Assembly (NCBI GenBank): GCA_029216955.1
Contig: JANAVB010016199.1
Coordinates: 10,167,960-10,231,959, forward strand
DNA: 64,000 nt
Source of the DNA: Iris pallida
Lineage: Eukaryota; Streptophyta; Magnoliopsida; Asparagales; Iridaceae
Direction of reading: 5' to 3'
The notes under the pieces are model-generated. The model saw nothing but the letters and a program-made list of their open reading frames with translations. It searched no databases and was not told where the DNA came from. This document shows positions 34,213 through 44,337 of the stretch, piece after piece; the stretch's first letter is position 1; each line of letters starts with the position of its first letter. The position numbers and the translations under genes are program-made.

Positions 34213-34539
34213 TTAAAGGTCACTATCATCTTTTTCTACATTGGGACGAGGGCCACTGCCGTCCTTCTCAAAAATGCGGTCAGCAAAAGAGCCAAAAACC
34301 TCCTTGCTGGATCCCACAAGAAACTTGCAGGCGGCCATCCTCATGGCTTCTTCTTCTTTAGTCTTTCCTGGTTCGAGCAGGAAGTCCAAAATATCCCGTG
34401 GTGGCTGGGGTGCAGACGAACCTTCGCCTGCTTCTGCTTCCTTTGGCTGAACTGGACCGGCAGGGTGTTCTTCAATACCCTTCTGAACCTTCGAGACAGT
34501 CTTAACCTTCTTAGATGCTTCTCCGGAAGAATTTTTTAT
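34213..34539 (-). CDS. Small antisense ORF of D, start codon lost
   Basis: Open frame of 108 codons plus stop, ending SNPRP-poor acidic KDDSDL at 34213. The frame is open back to a TGA at 34567-34569 but contains no ATG in the expected place. At 34537-34539 an ATA stands where a start might have been. The protein has a Lys-rich start, a Pro/Glu/Gln middle (HPAGPVQPKEAEAGEG) and a predicted helical part (ILDFLLEPGKTKEEEAMRMAACKFL). No known domain is recognised. A TATA box lies 42 bp upstream. The ORF could alternatively be a terminal exon, although no acceptor stands out. Confidence 0.45.
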   Translation of the reverse strand: MKNSSGEASKKVKTVSKVQKGIEEHPAGPVQPKEAEAGEGSSAPQPPRDILDFLLEPGKTKEEEAMRMAACKFLVGSSKEVFGSFADRIFEKDGSGPRPNVEKDDSDL

Positions 34540-34580
34540 GTTGAAGAGTAGAAGTGTTCGTTCCTGTCAGATTTCTGCTA

Positions 34581-34588
34581 TATTTATA
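34581..34588 (-). promoter_or_regulatory. TATA box of small antisense ORF
   Basis: TATAAATA on the minus strand, followed by AG-rich leader sequence. The hairpin-repeat array starts about 35 bp further upstream on that strand. Confidence 0.55.
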
Positions 34589-34619
34589 GACAGAAGTTCC
34601 TCAATTAATGAAGCATTAC

Positions 34620-34945
34620 ATTCATCCGACGGTTCATCCGTTCATTAATACCTGACGGTTCATCCGTTCATTTATCACATTCATCCGACAGTTCGTCCGT
34701 TCATTAAACACCTGACGGTTCATCCGTTCATTTATTACTCTCATCCGACGGTTCGTCCGTTCGTTAATATCTGACGGTTCATCCGTTCATCTATTTTGAC
34801 GGTTAACCCATTTATTTATTATCATTTGACGGTTAATTCGTTCATTTCAACATCATTTGCCGATTTACCTGTTCTTTCATCATTACTTGACGGTATTCCC
34901 GTTCATTCATTTTCATATACATTGACGAGTCATCATCGTTCATCT
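34620..34945. repeat. Degenerate tandem array of GACGGTTCATCCGTTCATT
   Basis: About ten units of roughly 25-35 bp. Each core contains ACGG-TTCAT-CCGT, a small inverted repeat. Units are best conserved near the TATA box and decay away from it. The array sits between the two minus-strand genes, upstream of the small ORF's promoter. Confidence 0.85.
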
Positions 34946-35123
34946 TCTATATCAGCAATTTATCGTTTTCGATTAAATTGTCAATAAATATATTATATCT
35001 ATCTATTATTTATATCTGAATAAGATATACAATAAATAATGGAGCCACAACAAAATGTTCTTTATATCAAAAAAATGAGACATTACAAAAATGCAGCTAC
35101 AGCAACAAAACCCAAATACAAAA

Positions 35124-35926
35124 TCAAGAAGGAGGGACAATCAGATTGTCAATTTGCTGCTTCAATGTCTGCAGCTCTTCTTCGTGTGTTGACGCTACTA
35201 TCTTTCTTGCCTCCTCGATCCCGCTGTCTTCATCAAAAATGGGCATATCTACTGTCCTGCGGGTGATCTCTTCACCATGAGTGGTCTCATACTCATTCCT
35301 TTCTTCAATCAATGTATTAAATTGTTCAATCACCAGTTGGTGATTAACAGTTTCTTCTTCAAACTCTTGTTGGAGGCGAGTAATTTTAGTCTTCAGCTCA
35401 GCAAGTCGCCGTCCTTTACTTTCAGCCACTAGGGTAATTGATTCTATTTTAGAATTATATTCAGCTGATTTTGCTGAATGAGCTTCTAATAGATTTTGAA
35501 GAGTTAACCTTTCCATATCAGCAGCTTGAGCCAGCCGCTCAAATTCAGCTTGTACTAAGGAGTCTACATCTTTCTTCTTGAGTTCTTTATACTTCTTGAT
35601 GGAGACTTCTAATTCATCCAGTATATGTTCAAGGAGAGTGGCCTGAGCTTCGTCTCCTTGGTCTCTTATGGCTCTTATCAAGAAAGAAGTGGGCTTCCTA
35701 ACCATAATGAAGTCAGCCCCTTCTTTCTCTATCATTTTACGGACGAGAGATCCCAGCGATTCAAAGAAGCATTTAGTAAATGACTGGATAACCTGCTGAT
35801 TGATGGCTAAAGTTCCAGGAGTCGCTGCTACTCCCGATGATGACGGAGTAACAGGTTGCTCGATTCTTTGAAGTTGGACAATAGGCTCTTTAAATAAGGG
35901 AGCCAGAGTAGAGCTGGTTGCTCCTC
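35124..35926 (-). CDS. Exon 4 of the antisense gene: coiled-coil C-terminus
   Basis: 267 codons, stop at 35124. From about 35700 to 35160 the protein is helical with heptad-like spacing: LEHILDELEVSIKKYKELKK, AQAADMERLTLQNLLEAH, LAELKTKITRLQQEF and EEELQTLKQQIDNL. It would form a long coiled coil, a common partner of plant mobile domains and putative transposon proteins in plant elements. No frame breaks. Confidence 0.7.
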
Positions 35927-38900
35927 CTGCTTGATCTTTTGCAAAAGTAAAATTATTATTTTACTAATTGATTGTTGATGAACAAAAAGATCAAATTAAG
36001 AGCAATGTTACCTTGGTTTGGTTTAACAACGAGTTCATTCCTTACTGGAATGGAATACTGTTGAACAGAAGTAGCCTCCGCTGCAACAGCCTGACTGCTG
36101 CCTGCCTCAGAACCACAAGATAAATGATGACTACTGCTAATAACTACCGTTGGTATAGGCACCATAATTAGGTCCGTTGGAGGTATTGGCAAAGTCCCAA
36201 GATCTGCGAATGAAGATATTAGTTATCGGTTCATTTTAAAACAAGAAAAGATTGTTAAATCTCGTTTTATACCTTGAGGGTCGGTGGCAGGATTTTCTTT
36301 TAGCACACCTTCGTCGGCTACTTCTTCAGGAGATATTTCTATTTCAACATCGACAGCCTTTTCTGCAGACGCCTCCACTTCAATATCCTTTTTAGGATTT
36401 GAAATATCGTCGGCAGTATCAAGAGATCTGTGTTCTTCAGTTTGCTTTTCAGGATCTTGTAAATACTTATCAACATTTTCGGATGAAGATCCTTCCTCGT
36501 CTTCTTCTTCTTCTTCTTCTTCTACTGCTGCATTTCCACTGCTAGTGGCAGCCTGATCTTCCTGCAAGCTATAACTGCAATCCTCCAGAGCTGCAATCAT
36601 TTCACGGTCTTCGTCCTCACGAAGAGTCCTGGGAGTAGGAGGAGGTTGAGTAATATCTGCAATAGGAGAATGAGGTCGTAGAACACTTTGATCTTCCTCT
36701 AAAATATGTTCTCTAGGCTTTTCAATTCTTGGGGCAACATCTCCTCTCTGTTCATTCTCCTCGAGAGTTTTGCTCCCTGATTCAAAAGCGGGTGTGGGAG
36801 ATGCCATTAGAAGTCCTGCAGCAGCATCTACTGAAGTCAGGAGTTGTATAGAAGAAGACTCTTCCAAGACTCTTCTAGTGACTACTCTTTTCTTTCTGTG
36901 TAGAGGCCTAACAGGACTCTCTACATTTTCTGGCTCTGCTTGCTTTTGCACGGAGGTTGGTGTACTGGCAATTTCTTGATGTGTCTCGGCCAATTGCCGG
37001 GATTGAGATCTGGTAGTCACCTTTTCAGAAGAAACATCAAGAATCAATTTCTTCTTCGCCACAGGAGCAGGAGGCTCCTCTCTTCTTCTCTTCTTCTCTT
37101 CTTCGCAGGAGATTTACCCACCTTCAGTGAAATACGAAGTGGTGCATTTACTTCTTGGGGGAATATAATATCCCTTGTAGTTTCCAGAGGTGCATCTGCC
37201 GGTTCCTGCGCCTCCTCATTTATAGGGATGGATGGAGCAATTCTTCCTCTCCTTAATCTTGTTGCAGTGGCAAAACTATCTGCGAGTTTGAAATTCTCGG
37301 CAAAAGTATTTGCTGATGTGTAAAACACGGAGTATGTAAAAAGCATTCGAGGACCCTGAGGAGTAGTCCTTGCTGGCATGGAGAAAGTGGCTTTTGTATC
37401 ACGGGCATTGTAATAAGCCCAAGCCCTAGCTCCGTCTATCAGATAACCCTTGCCTTGGAGGCAGGTAATTGCGTTCCCTACGTGGAACTGATCATACCCA
37501 AACTGTCGAACAAAACGGCTTGGGAGGTATGGTTCTAAGTAGCACTCTTCTTCGAATCGGTAGACCAAATGAGATGGTCGAATTGTCTTCAACCATTCAA
37601 AAGCGACACGAGTTAGAGGCTGCAGTTTCGAATCCACCATATTCGTGGGCATCTGATCATATCCAGTAGGGAAAGGAGCACAGCAGAAGTTCCAGCCGCT
37701 GTTTAGATTCAACATAAATCTACATTCAGATAAGGAAGTATATTTCCATTTTCCATCGGAATACCTTCGAAGAAAATTGCCGTCAACTGGTCCCATGCCA
37801 GGATCCATTAGAGTTGGATAGTGAAGAAGCAACCATCCAAACAAATATGTATATGGCAATTCTAAGCGAGGGAATTCTCTCTCTCCTTTCGCTTTCAACA
37901 TCAAGTCAACATATAAACGGAGACTGGCATTCAGCTTACAGGTCATTGCTGATTGTAAGTCCATTTTATAGCCAAAGACCAATTTAACAGCTGCAAACAA
38001 GACGCCACGGTGAAAATGATCCACTGCACTGGATCCGGGAACTACGAACCTTCGCAGCCAGTATGTCAAGAATCCCGCCAATTGTACTGCTTCTGACATG
38101 GGCCTATAGCCCATTCTCAAGTAATTTTCCAAATTGTCTCCTCTCTTCAAAGGAGGATATTCATGGTCATCCATCACTTCTTTATCAAAGTGACCACTCT
38201 GTTCCATTAATTTTCTGACCTCTGTATGGCTTAAAGGTTTGAAAAAGGTTGGGTAACATTTATCGTTCTCCTTGGTTTTCTTCTCCTCTATATGATTAAG
38301 AAACAGATATGGTAGCCACTTTGAAGAATAACAAGTATTGGCAGTAGCACTCTTGTAAAATAAAGAGCAGATCTTGTAATGGCACAATAGTTCTTCGAAC
38401 ACTGTCACCATCTCTGGATTCTCTTTCCTGAGCTTGTTCAACTCATCATTTGTTGGTACATAATCCTCATACGGAGCATCTGCCATGGGCAAGAACGAGA
38501 TATACTTCATCTCGTGGAGTGCAAAGCCCATCTCTCCCCCTGGGGTCATGAAGGTTCCAGTCCTGTAGTTGTATCTCTCAGCTAAGGCTAAGAACATATG
38601 AGGATTGGGAGCAAATCCATATACAGTGGCATGCACTGCTTCATACAGGTTGATTTGTTGGAGTCTGTCTTGGAATTTTCCCAGAACCCAATTCGCGATA
38701 TAACTCCATCGCTTGTAGTCTGGATTCACCAATCCAGTCATTCTTATATCTTGCTCAGGATATTTTCCTTCAACCTTCACAAACTCATTTGCGAATATTG
38801 GTGTCCTAACAGGCATTAGCATGGATGAGTTCTCTGGTGGAATGCAGCCAGGTCTTAAGACTCTCAGTAGGACACTATATCTGTCGGAAGAGCTATAAAA

Positions 38901-39897
38901 CATATTCTTATGATGTGGCCCCTTCTTTATGAAGATTTTTCTGGCCCGAGCATCCTGAAATAGAGTGATATTCCATTCCATCTTCCTAGGGTAGCTTGCA
39001 TGAGCGTACCGTGACAAAGGAAGGCATCGAGCGATGTCGGGTATAAAAAAGGATCTATCTTGCTGGTGAACTACCCTATCTTCCATCCTTGGCCTAGGCT
39101 GAGAGGCTCTCTCAAAGGCGTCACCGAATAGGAATAAGGGTTTCTTATGAATTACAGCATCAGCTGATTCTAAAGGCTGTCTGTTCATCAAACACATCAA
39201 AGTTTCATTGTCCTGAGAAATCAATATAGCCTGACGGGAGGCCGGCAGATCATACTGAGGGTAATGGACATGAGACAGATCCTCTTTGTATTCAGACTCT
39301 GTGAGGGTTCCCACAAAATGTTCGTAATCTGGATCTTCATTGACTTCAACTGCATCAACAAACAGATAAAAATTAGTCCAAGACAAAGATTTTGTTTTTA
39401 AACATGAAACATGATTTGCGCAACCTCAGACTGCGCTGACATGATTTGCGCAACATCAGACTGCGCTGACATGATTTGCGCAACCTCAGATTGCGCTGAC
39501 ATGACTTGCGCAATATCAGTTTGCGCATCATTAAAGGTGCGCAAAGCAATGGTTTGCGCTGATATCTGCGCAACTTAATTGTTTGTGCTGACTTCCTGTC
39601 AGCACAAATCAACAATTTGCGCAAGAATGCAGCCTTCATAAAAATGAAGAACTGATAGTTGATGCAACCGAAACCCTAAAAAGGGTGGCGCAATATGAAC
39701 TTATCTCTAAAAAGAGATGAGTTTCAAGGGAGTCGAATCACCCTAAGAAGGGGTTTTCGATCGGTTCAACTACCTCTCAGAGCAGGGTGTGCGGATTCGT
39801 GTCGGGAAGCTCGCCGTGCAACTCTGTCAGAAGACACGGCCGGAGCTTTTCCCTTCGCGGCGGCGGCAGCGGCAGCATTTGATCGTCGTGGAGCCAT
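35124..39897 (-). CDS. Four-exon antisense gene of D: plant-mobile-domain-like protein
   Basis: Exons on the minus strand: 39897-39774, 39349-36273, 36203-36012, 35926-35124. Donors (GAG|GTAGTT, AAG|GTATAA, AAG|GTAACA) and acceptors (GATGCAG, TTCGCAG, AAGCAG) are good plant sites. All three introns are phase 1 and the joined frame stays open except for one indel near 37080 in a GAAGAA tract. The product would be about 1,400 residues: a short basic/Ala-rich start, a domain resembling the aminotransferase-like plant mobile domain (FLTYWLRRFVVPG near 38060), a basic AKKRRREEE cluster, an acidic middle and a coiled-coil tail. Plant mobile domains occur in host nuclear silencing factors and in transposons. 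Function here is unknown; the family call is by eye. Confidence 0.7.
35927..36011 (-). other. Intron 3 of the antisense gene (85 nt)
   Basis: Donor CCAAG|GTAACA, acceptor AAGCAG, T/A-rich interior. Phase 1. Removal joins NQG-ending exon 3 to GATSSTLAPL in exon 4. Confidence 0.75.
36204..36272 (-). other. Intron 2 of the antisense gene (69 nt)
   Basis: Donor CAAG|GTATAA, acceptor TTCATTCGCAG, and AACTAAT about 25 nt before the acceptor as a likely branch point. Phase 1. Confidence 0.75.
36273..39349 (-). CDS. Exon 2 of the antisense gene: PMD-like domain and acidic region
   Basis: The exon opens VEVNEDPDYEHF after the acceptor. About 750 codons are uninterrupted to 37075. PMD-like core at about 38110-37800: GFLTYWLRRFVVP, then AVKLVFGYKMDL, SLRLYVDLML, and FGWLLLHYPTL. 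Near 37080 a frame change within the repetitive AAGAAGAG tract separates SPAKKRRREEE from the following AKKKLILDVSSEKV. The second frame is Ser/Glu-rich with a run of seven Glu residues near 36520 and a second basic cluster, RKKRVVTRR (about 36890). The basic clusters suggest nuclear import. One indel is the only visible lesion. Confidence 0.65.
39350..39773 (-). other. Intron 1 of the antisense gene (424 nt)
   Basis: Donor CTGAGAG|GTAGTT at 39773, acceptor TTTGTTGATGCAG ending at 39350. Phase 1. The splice converts a short ORF that would stop two codons later into the long exon 2 frame. It contains a 30-bp tandem repeat and several TGCGCA motifs. Confidence 0.75.
39411..39530. repeat. Four-copy 30-bp repeat in intron 1
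   Basis: Units start at 39411, 39441, 39471 and 39501 (atgatttgcgcaacctcaga...). Each carries TTGCGCAA and TGCGCTGA words also frequent in the LTRs of D. Confidence 0.95.
39774..39897 (-). CDS. Exon 1 of the antisense gene
   Basis: 124 nt: ATG at 39897, MAPRRSNA followed by an Ala run, then KGKAPAVSSDRVARRASR. This is the first ATG in the frame that splices to exon 2. A TATA box lies about 95 nt upstream. Basic and Ala-rich, with no domain. Confidence 0.65.
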
Positions 39898-39990
39898 GAC
39901 AAATCGTCGAAGGAGAAGAATAGTGAAGGTTTTTTCTTCTCAAAAAGTTCGAAAGATTGCAAAGTAAAGAATTGAAAACGAAAAGAGGGG

Positions 39991-39998
39991 TATTTATA
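39991..39998 (-). promoter_or_regulatory. TATA box of the antisense gene
   Basis: ACTATAAATA on the minus strand, roughly 95 nt before the ATG at 39897. It leaves a leader of about 65 nt without upstream ATGs that I noticed in the right context. Confidence 0.65.
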
Positions 39999-40149
39999 GT
40001 TTTTGAAATACGAAACGGATGCCTCGGATTGCGCCTAAACTTGTGGTCTATTCGCTTTGCGCAGACAGCTCATCATATTGCGCAAAACGATTCAACATTC
40101 AAAAATTCAATGTATTTCAAAATTTTGATTATAATCAACTTTTGAAAAC

Positions 40150-40163
40150 TTTGAAGGGGGTCT
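40150..40163 (+). other. Polypurine region of D
   Basis: ttgaagggggtct directly precedes the 3' LTR, the expected primer site for plus-strand synthesis. Confidence 0.65.
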
Positions 40164-41058
40164 TGTAGGTCCTAAAAAATCAAGTTGCATCAATTAACAA
40201 AAGTCAAAAATTCAAGATATTCATCATTTTGATGAGTTGCGCAGACAACAGATTGCGCAGATATCACTTTGCGCAGGTTGGTTTGCGCATGTTCCCAACT
40301 GCGCAGGCTGACGTGGCAGAAGTCATCATTGACTGAATCAAATCAGATCTTCCTGACAGCTGACAACGCGAATAACGAGAAGGCTGTTCATTTTTGACGC
40401 CGCACAGTGCTCGAGGGCGGCTGACAAGTGGCAGCGCAATCCGTGGTTGCGCAAACCATTCATGCGCAATCCGTGGTTGCGCAAACCATTTCTGCGCAGT
40501 TCACTTTGCGCATTTTACCAACATAACTGACTAATTACATGTGGCATTCATGCCATCAAATGCTCATTACGTGGCAACTGTCTATGCACGATCATGCGCA
40601 TTTCAATCAACTAATGCCATGTGTCTCAGATAGTTGGCCCACGATCCAATAACTGCCTGCGCAATCCAGTGCTGCGCAAACCAGTTGCTGCGTAAATCAG
40701 CTTGCGCAGTCCAAAATAACTGAAAGTTAGTTATTTTCAGAATTCTATAAATAGAGTTTCAAGTCTTCATTTTAAGGGGATAAAAAAATCAGAGATCAGA
40801 AATCAGAGAGTTCAGGAGTTCTTGCCAAAGTGCTGCTGCATTCTTCCGAGACTTTTGTCTTCAACTTTAGAGGCTTTTGCCTTCAATTTCCAGAGTTGTT
40901 TTCAACTTCAAAGGCTTCGTCTTCAAAGTTCACATCGTCCAAGGGATAAAGCAATCGTCATCAAGATTGGATTCCTATAGTTGTAATTTTCCCAGAATTC
41001 TTGTAATCTTTATTACAGTTTGTATCAATAAAGTTTTATACTTTTGTTTTTGCAAACA
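40164..41058 (+). repeat. Element D 3' LTR
   Basis: 895 bp. It differs from the 5' LTR by about 21 substitutions, all transitions, and one 1-bp indel by my count. It keeps more intact TGCGCA words than the 5' LTR. Confidence 0.95.
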
Positions 41059-41063
41059 TACAC
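41059..41063 (+). repeat. Target-site duplication of D, right (TACAC)
   Basis: Matches 24379-24383. Confidence 0.95.
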
Positions 41064-44000
41064 GAAGGTCATGTGAATACATGATTATACACGATTTCAC
41101 ACGTTTCGTACACGAAAGTCACAAATACAAGGAGTACACGATGTTCACGATAAAGTACACGAACACGAAATACCCGATGTATCCGCTAAGGGGATAACAT
41201 CGCCCAACAAGATCCATATAGTACTAATCCGTGTTTCCAACGTGTCAGCATTATGTAATGTAATCTAAAGCAGGAAATATACTCCTAATGCAGGATATAA
41301 AATGATCAGAGAATGTACTCGCCTGAACCGGTGAATCTGAGAGAATATAGACTGTCCGAGGAGTGGTGTCTGTCTCCTATAGAAAAGTACAAGTCACTAT
41401 GAGTCTACAATGATAATAAGATGCAATTTAATGCATTCTACATAAAACTAGGTTAATCTAGACCAAAGTCAACTCTTGGTCAACTCTAGTCAACCCTAAA
41501 GTCAAACCTAGTCAAATAGTCTAATCTAGGTCTAACCAAGCTATTCTAGGTTATACCATGACTAACTAGGCAATACCATGCTAAGCCATGCCTTAGTCAC
41601 ATAACCAATAGGCTTGACTATGACTAATAGTCTATTAGGAACATCTATCCTATAGTTACTATTCAAACCCACCCATATAACATAACATATCACTAATATC
41701 CCATATTTATATATACAAACATATCACAATATATCATGTATACATATACATTACATTCAATTTATACATTCCTATATATATATATAACTAATATGCATAG
41801 GTGAACACTATGCTACATTAAATAGGATACATGAAAAGAGAGAGGGAAATCACATATAGAAGTGTATGTGTGGGTGTGTGACTAGTGCCAATGAACACTG
41901 TGATAGTATGGGAAGGAAAACAGGAAAGAGGAATTCAGTCCAGGTTCTAAGATAACCAACATTGCAATTAATACAGGGGAAATTTCAGTTGTACCCAACT
42001 TAACACTCTATTCTCAGTTTTACTACTCAACTCATATCCAGATTTCAGATTAAGAATTTAACATTAGTTAACAGTAAAATGAACATGGAAATAAATGGAA
42101 GGAATCAATGTACAGTCTAACAATATGGTTAAAACCATTCTCAGGTTTTAAACACAACTCAGATTTCTGTCAATAGGAAGAAGGAATTCAATGAACAGTC
42201 TAAACAATATGGTTTAAAAACTATTCTCTGGTTTAAACCTAGTTCAGGAATCAAATCAGCTTTGAGTTCATTCAAAATAAATCAATGCATTCTGTGTACA
42301 TTCTCAGATTACAACCAAATTTTAGTTTACTCAAAATATCAATCCAACTTACATTCCCAGGTTATAGATAAATAAATCAACAGTTCAATAAAGGAAACTG
42401 GGATCAATCACAGTGGTTCACATTAGTTTAGCAGTTAATCATAAGAGAAAGGAAATCAATTCAGGTTAATGTAGAAACAATATTGAAATTAACAGGAAGA
42501 GGAAATCAGTTTTAACCAAAACTTACTATCCTACTCACAGGTAATGGACACCCCATTCTCAGGTTTGAAATAATTCGAATGAGCTCAAAAGTCCAACCAC
42601 AATCTCACTATCAAAAGCCTTAAATTGAATGAATAACTTAGCTAATAAAGAATGTAACATGTGGGCACAAATATCAATTAAAAAGAAATATAAAACAAAG
42701 GAATTAACTCAGTTCCTCACAACAGGAAACTAATTCAGTTTACAAAAATGTAATAATTAAGATCAACTTGAATACTAAATCCTATTCTACGCATTCCAAA
42801 AGCCAACATTAATTTGAATTACTTAGCTAACATGGTATGTAACATGTAGGATCAAAATCAAGTTTAAACACAACACAATAGGGAATTAAAAATGGTTTGG
42901 AAGGACTGGAATTGACAGTATCAGTCCTTGTATCAGAAATACACTGTTCCACCAAAATTCGAGCCAAAACACAACCTAAAACCCAAACAATTATGTAACA
43001 TAGTGTAACAGGGGTTTAAACATCACATTTAGGATCCATTCAACAAATTTAAACATAATTAAAAGCATTAAAATCGATTCAAACACCAGAACACCAACAC
43101 AGCACACACACGCACCAGTGGTTTCCCCCGTGCACACGGAATAGCGTGTCCGACACGACACGAGGACTCGTAAAACTTTACGAGCCTCGTGTCAGTCATT
43201 GACACAAGCCCTAAGCCAAATCCCATGCGTCGGGGTGGCGTATCCTGCGCACAGTAGCCCCCGAGTAGCAGGGGAGCTACAGTGCCGCACGCACGCACCC
43301 GCACCCGCGTGTTCCCGTGTCCCCCACGACTCGACATGACACACAAATCACCATACGACACTGGAATCTTTTAAGCAACACCTAGGGCTAATTTTCTGTT
43401 CAAATAGAAACCAAAATCTCGACTGGAATGTCCTTTGAGACATTTCGTCGAACACCTAGACTACCCCCTGATACGTGTCTGATACGGACACGAAATGGGT
43501 CCAAAACCTAGGGTTGGCCTATCCTACAGTTAGGTGAGGGCTAGGGCATCCCTAAAATGATTTTTAACGGATTTTAAGAGCAATAAATAGGAATATACCT
43601 ATAGGTGTACAAGCTCTCAAAAGCCCCAAAGAGAAGGATCCTTCAAACCACCAAAAGCTCTCCAAATTGATTCCTTCCTGTCAAAACTTGTTACCAACAG
43701 CAAGAACAAAGGATTTAGGTCCTATTGCAATTTATTTGAAGGAATTTGGAGAAGAAATGAATTTTCTAAGGATTTATAAAGATGGGGACTCACCTCTTCC
43801 AAATGGCAAGTTTCCTAAAGAGGCAACCCTAGTTTTAAGAGCATATAAATAGGGGAGGGGCTGACCATAGGGGCTGTTCAGAATTCCTAGGGTTAGGGCT
43901 TGGTTCAATGGGTGTGGGCTATGGGCCATTAAGCCTATTAGTCATAAAATGACTTGTGATTTCACAAGCCATTTCTATATCAAACTAGCTCCTAATTTCA

Positions 44001-44258
44001 CCAAATTAATCCCAATGAGTTAATCCTCATGAACATAAGTCAACCTAGGTTCTCAAATCCTAATCACTTAGTCAAGACCTAGGTTAGCCACTAGGTTAGT
44101 CTACAAGGTCAACAAGTCAAGGTCTCTAAAACACCAAAAACAATTATTCTAAAAATCACTCAAAAATCACATTAATTATAAATAATAATAACTCAAATTA
44201 AATTCTAAAATTTTGAAAATGACCAAAATGCCCTCAAGCTAGAAAAGTGGTAGTGACA
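41064..44258 (-). repeat. Element C 3' LTR, remainder
   Basis: Continues the LTR interrupted at 24378 and ends ggtagtgaca at 44258, next to the polypurine region. It contains gtcaa-rich stretches (41450-41530, 44040-44120), a GC-rich island (43080-43340) with a strong hairpin, and no credible gene. Confidence 0.75.
43158..43192. repeat. Long hairpin in LTR C
   Basis: Arms of 17 and 16 nt (acacgagg-a-ctcgtaaa and tttacgagcctcgtgt) with a 2-nt loop and a single bulged base. Confidence 0.85.
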
Positions 44259-44300
44259 AATCTACCCCCCTTAAAATAATTTCGTCCTCGAAATTTAAAG
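44259..44300 (-). other. Polypurine tract and pre-LTR motif of C
   Basis: On the minus strand: tttcgaggacgaaattattt followed by taaggggggtag, then the LTR. The same ttYgaggacgaaatt word precedes the LTRs of A and B. Confidence 0.75.
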
Positions 44301-44337
44301 ACGAAACTAACTGCTAAGAAGGATAGAAAAGTATACC

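Larger units (their letters stand above)
24384..41058 (+). mobile_element. Element D: complete 16.7-kb Tat-lineage element with antisense cargo
   Basis: LTRs 24384-25279 and 40164-41058 (about 97.7% identical by eye) are flanked by TACAC. The Arg-type primer-binding site, a polyprotein frame (25282-34136), a 6-kb region with minus-strand genes, and a polypurine region follow in order. Dual RNase H and large size match the Tat/Ogre/Retand group. It is structurally complete, but the gag-protease part has four in-frame stops and one frameshift, so this copy cannot make its full polyprotein. It sits inside the LTR of C. Confidence 0.92.

Noticed and set aside
35124..39386. Treating the antisense ORFs as separate small genes
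   Set aside because: Splice sites, equal phase and continuous frame show they are exons of one gene; the ORF start at 39386 lies inside intron 1.
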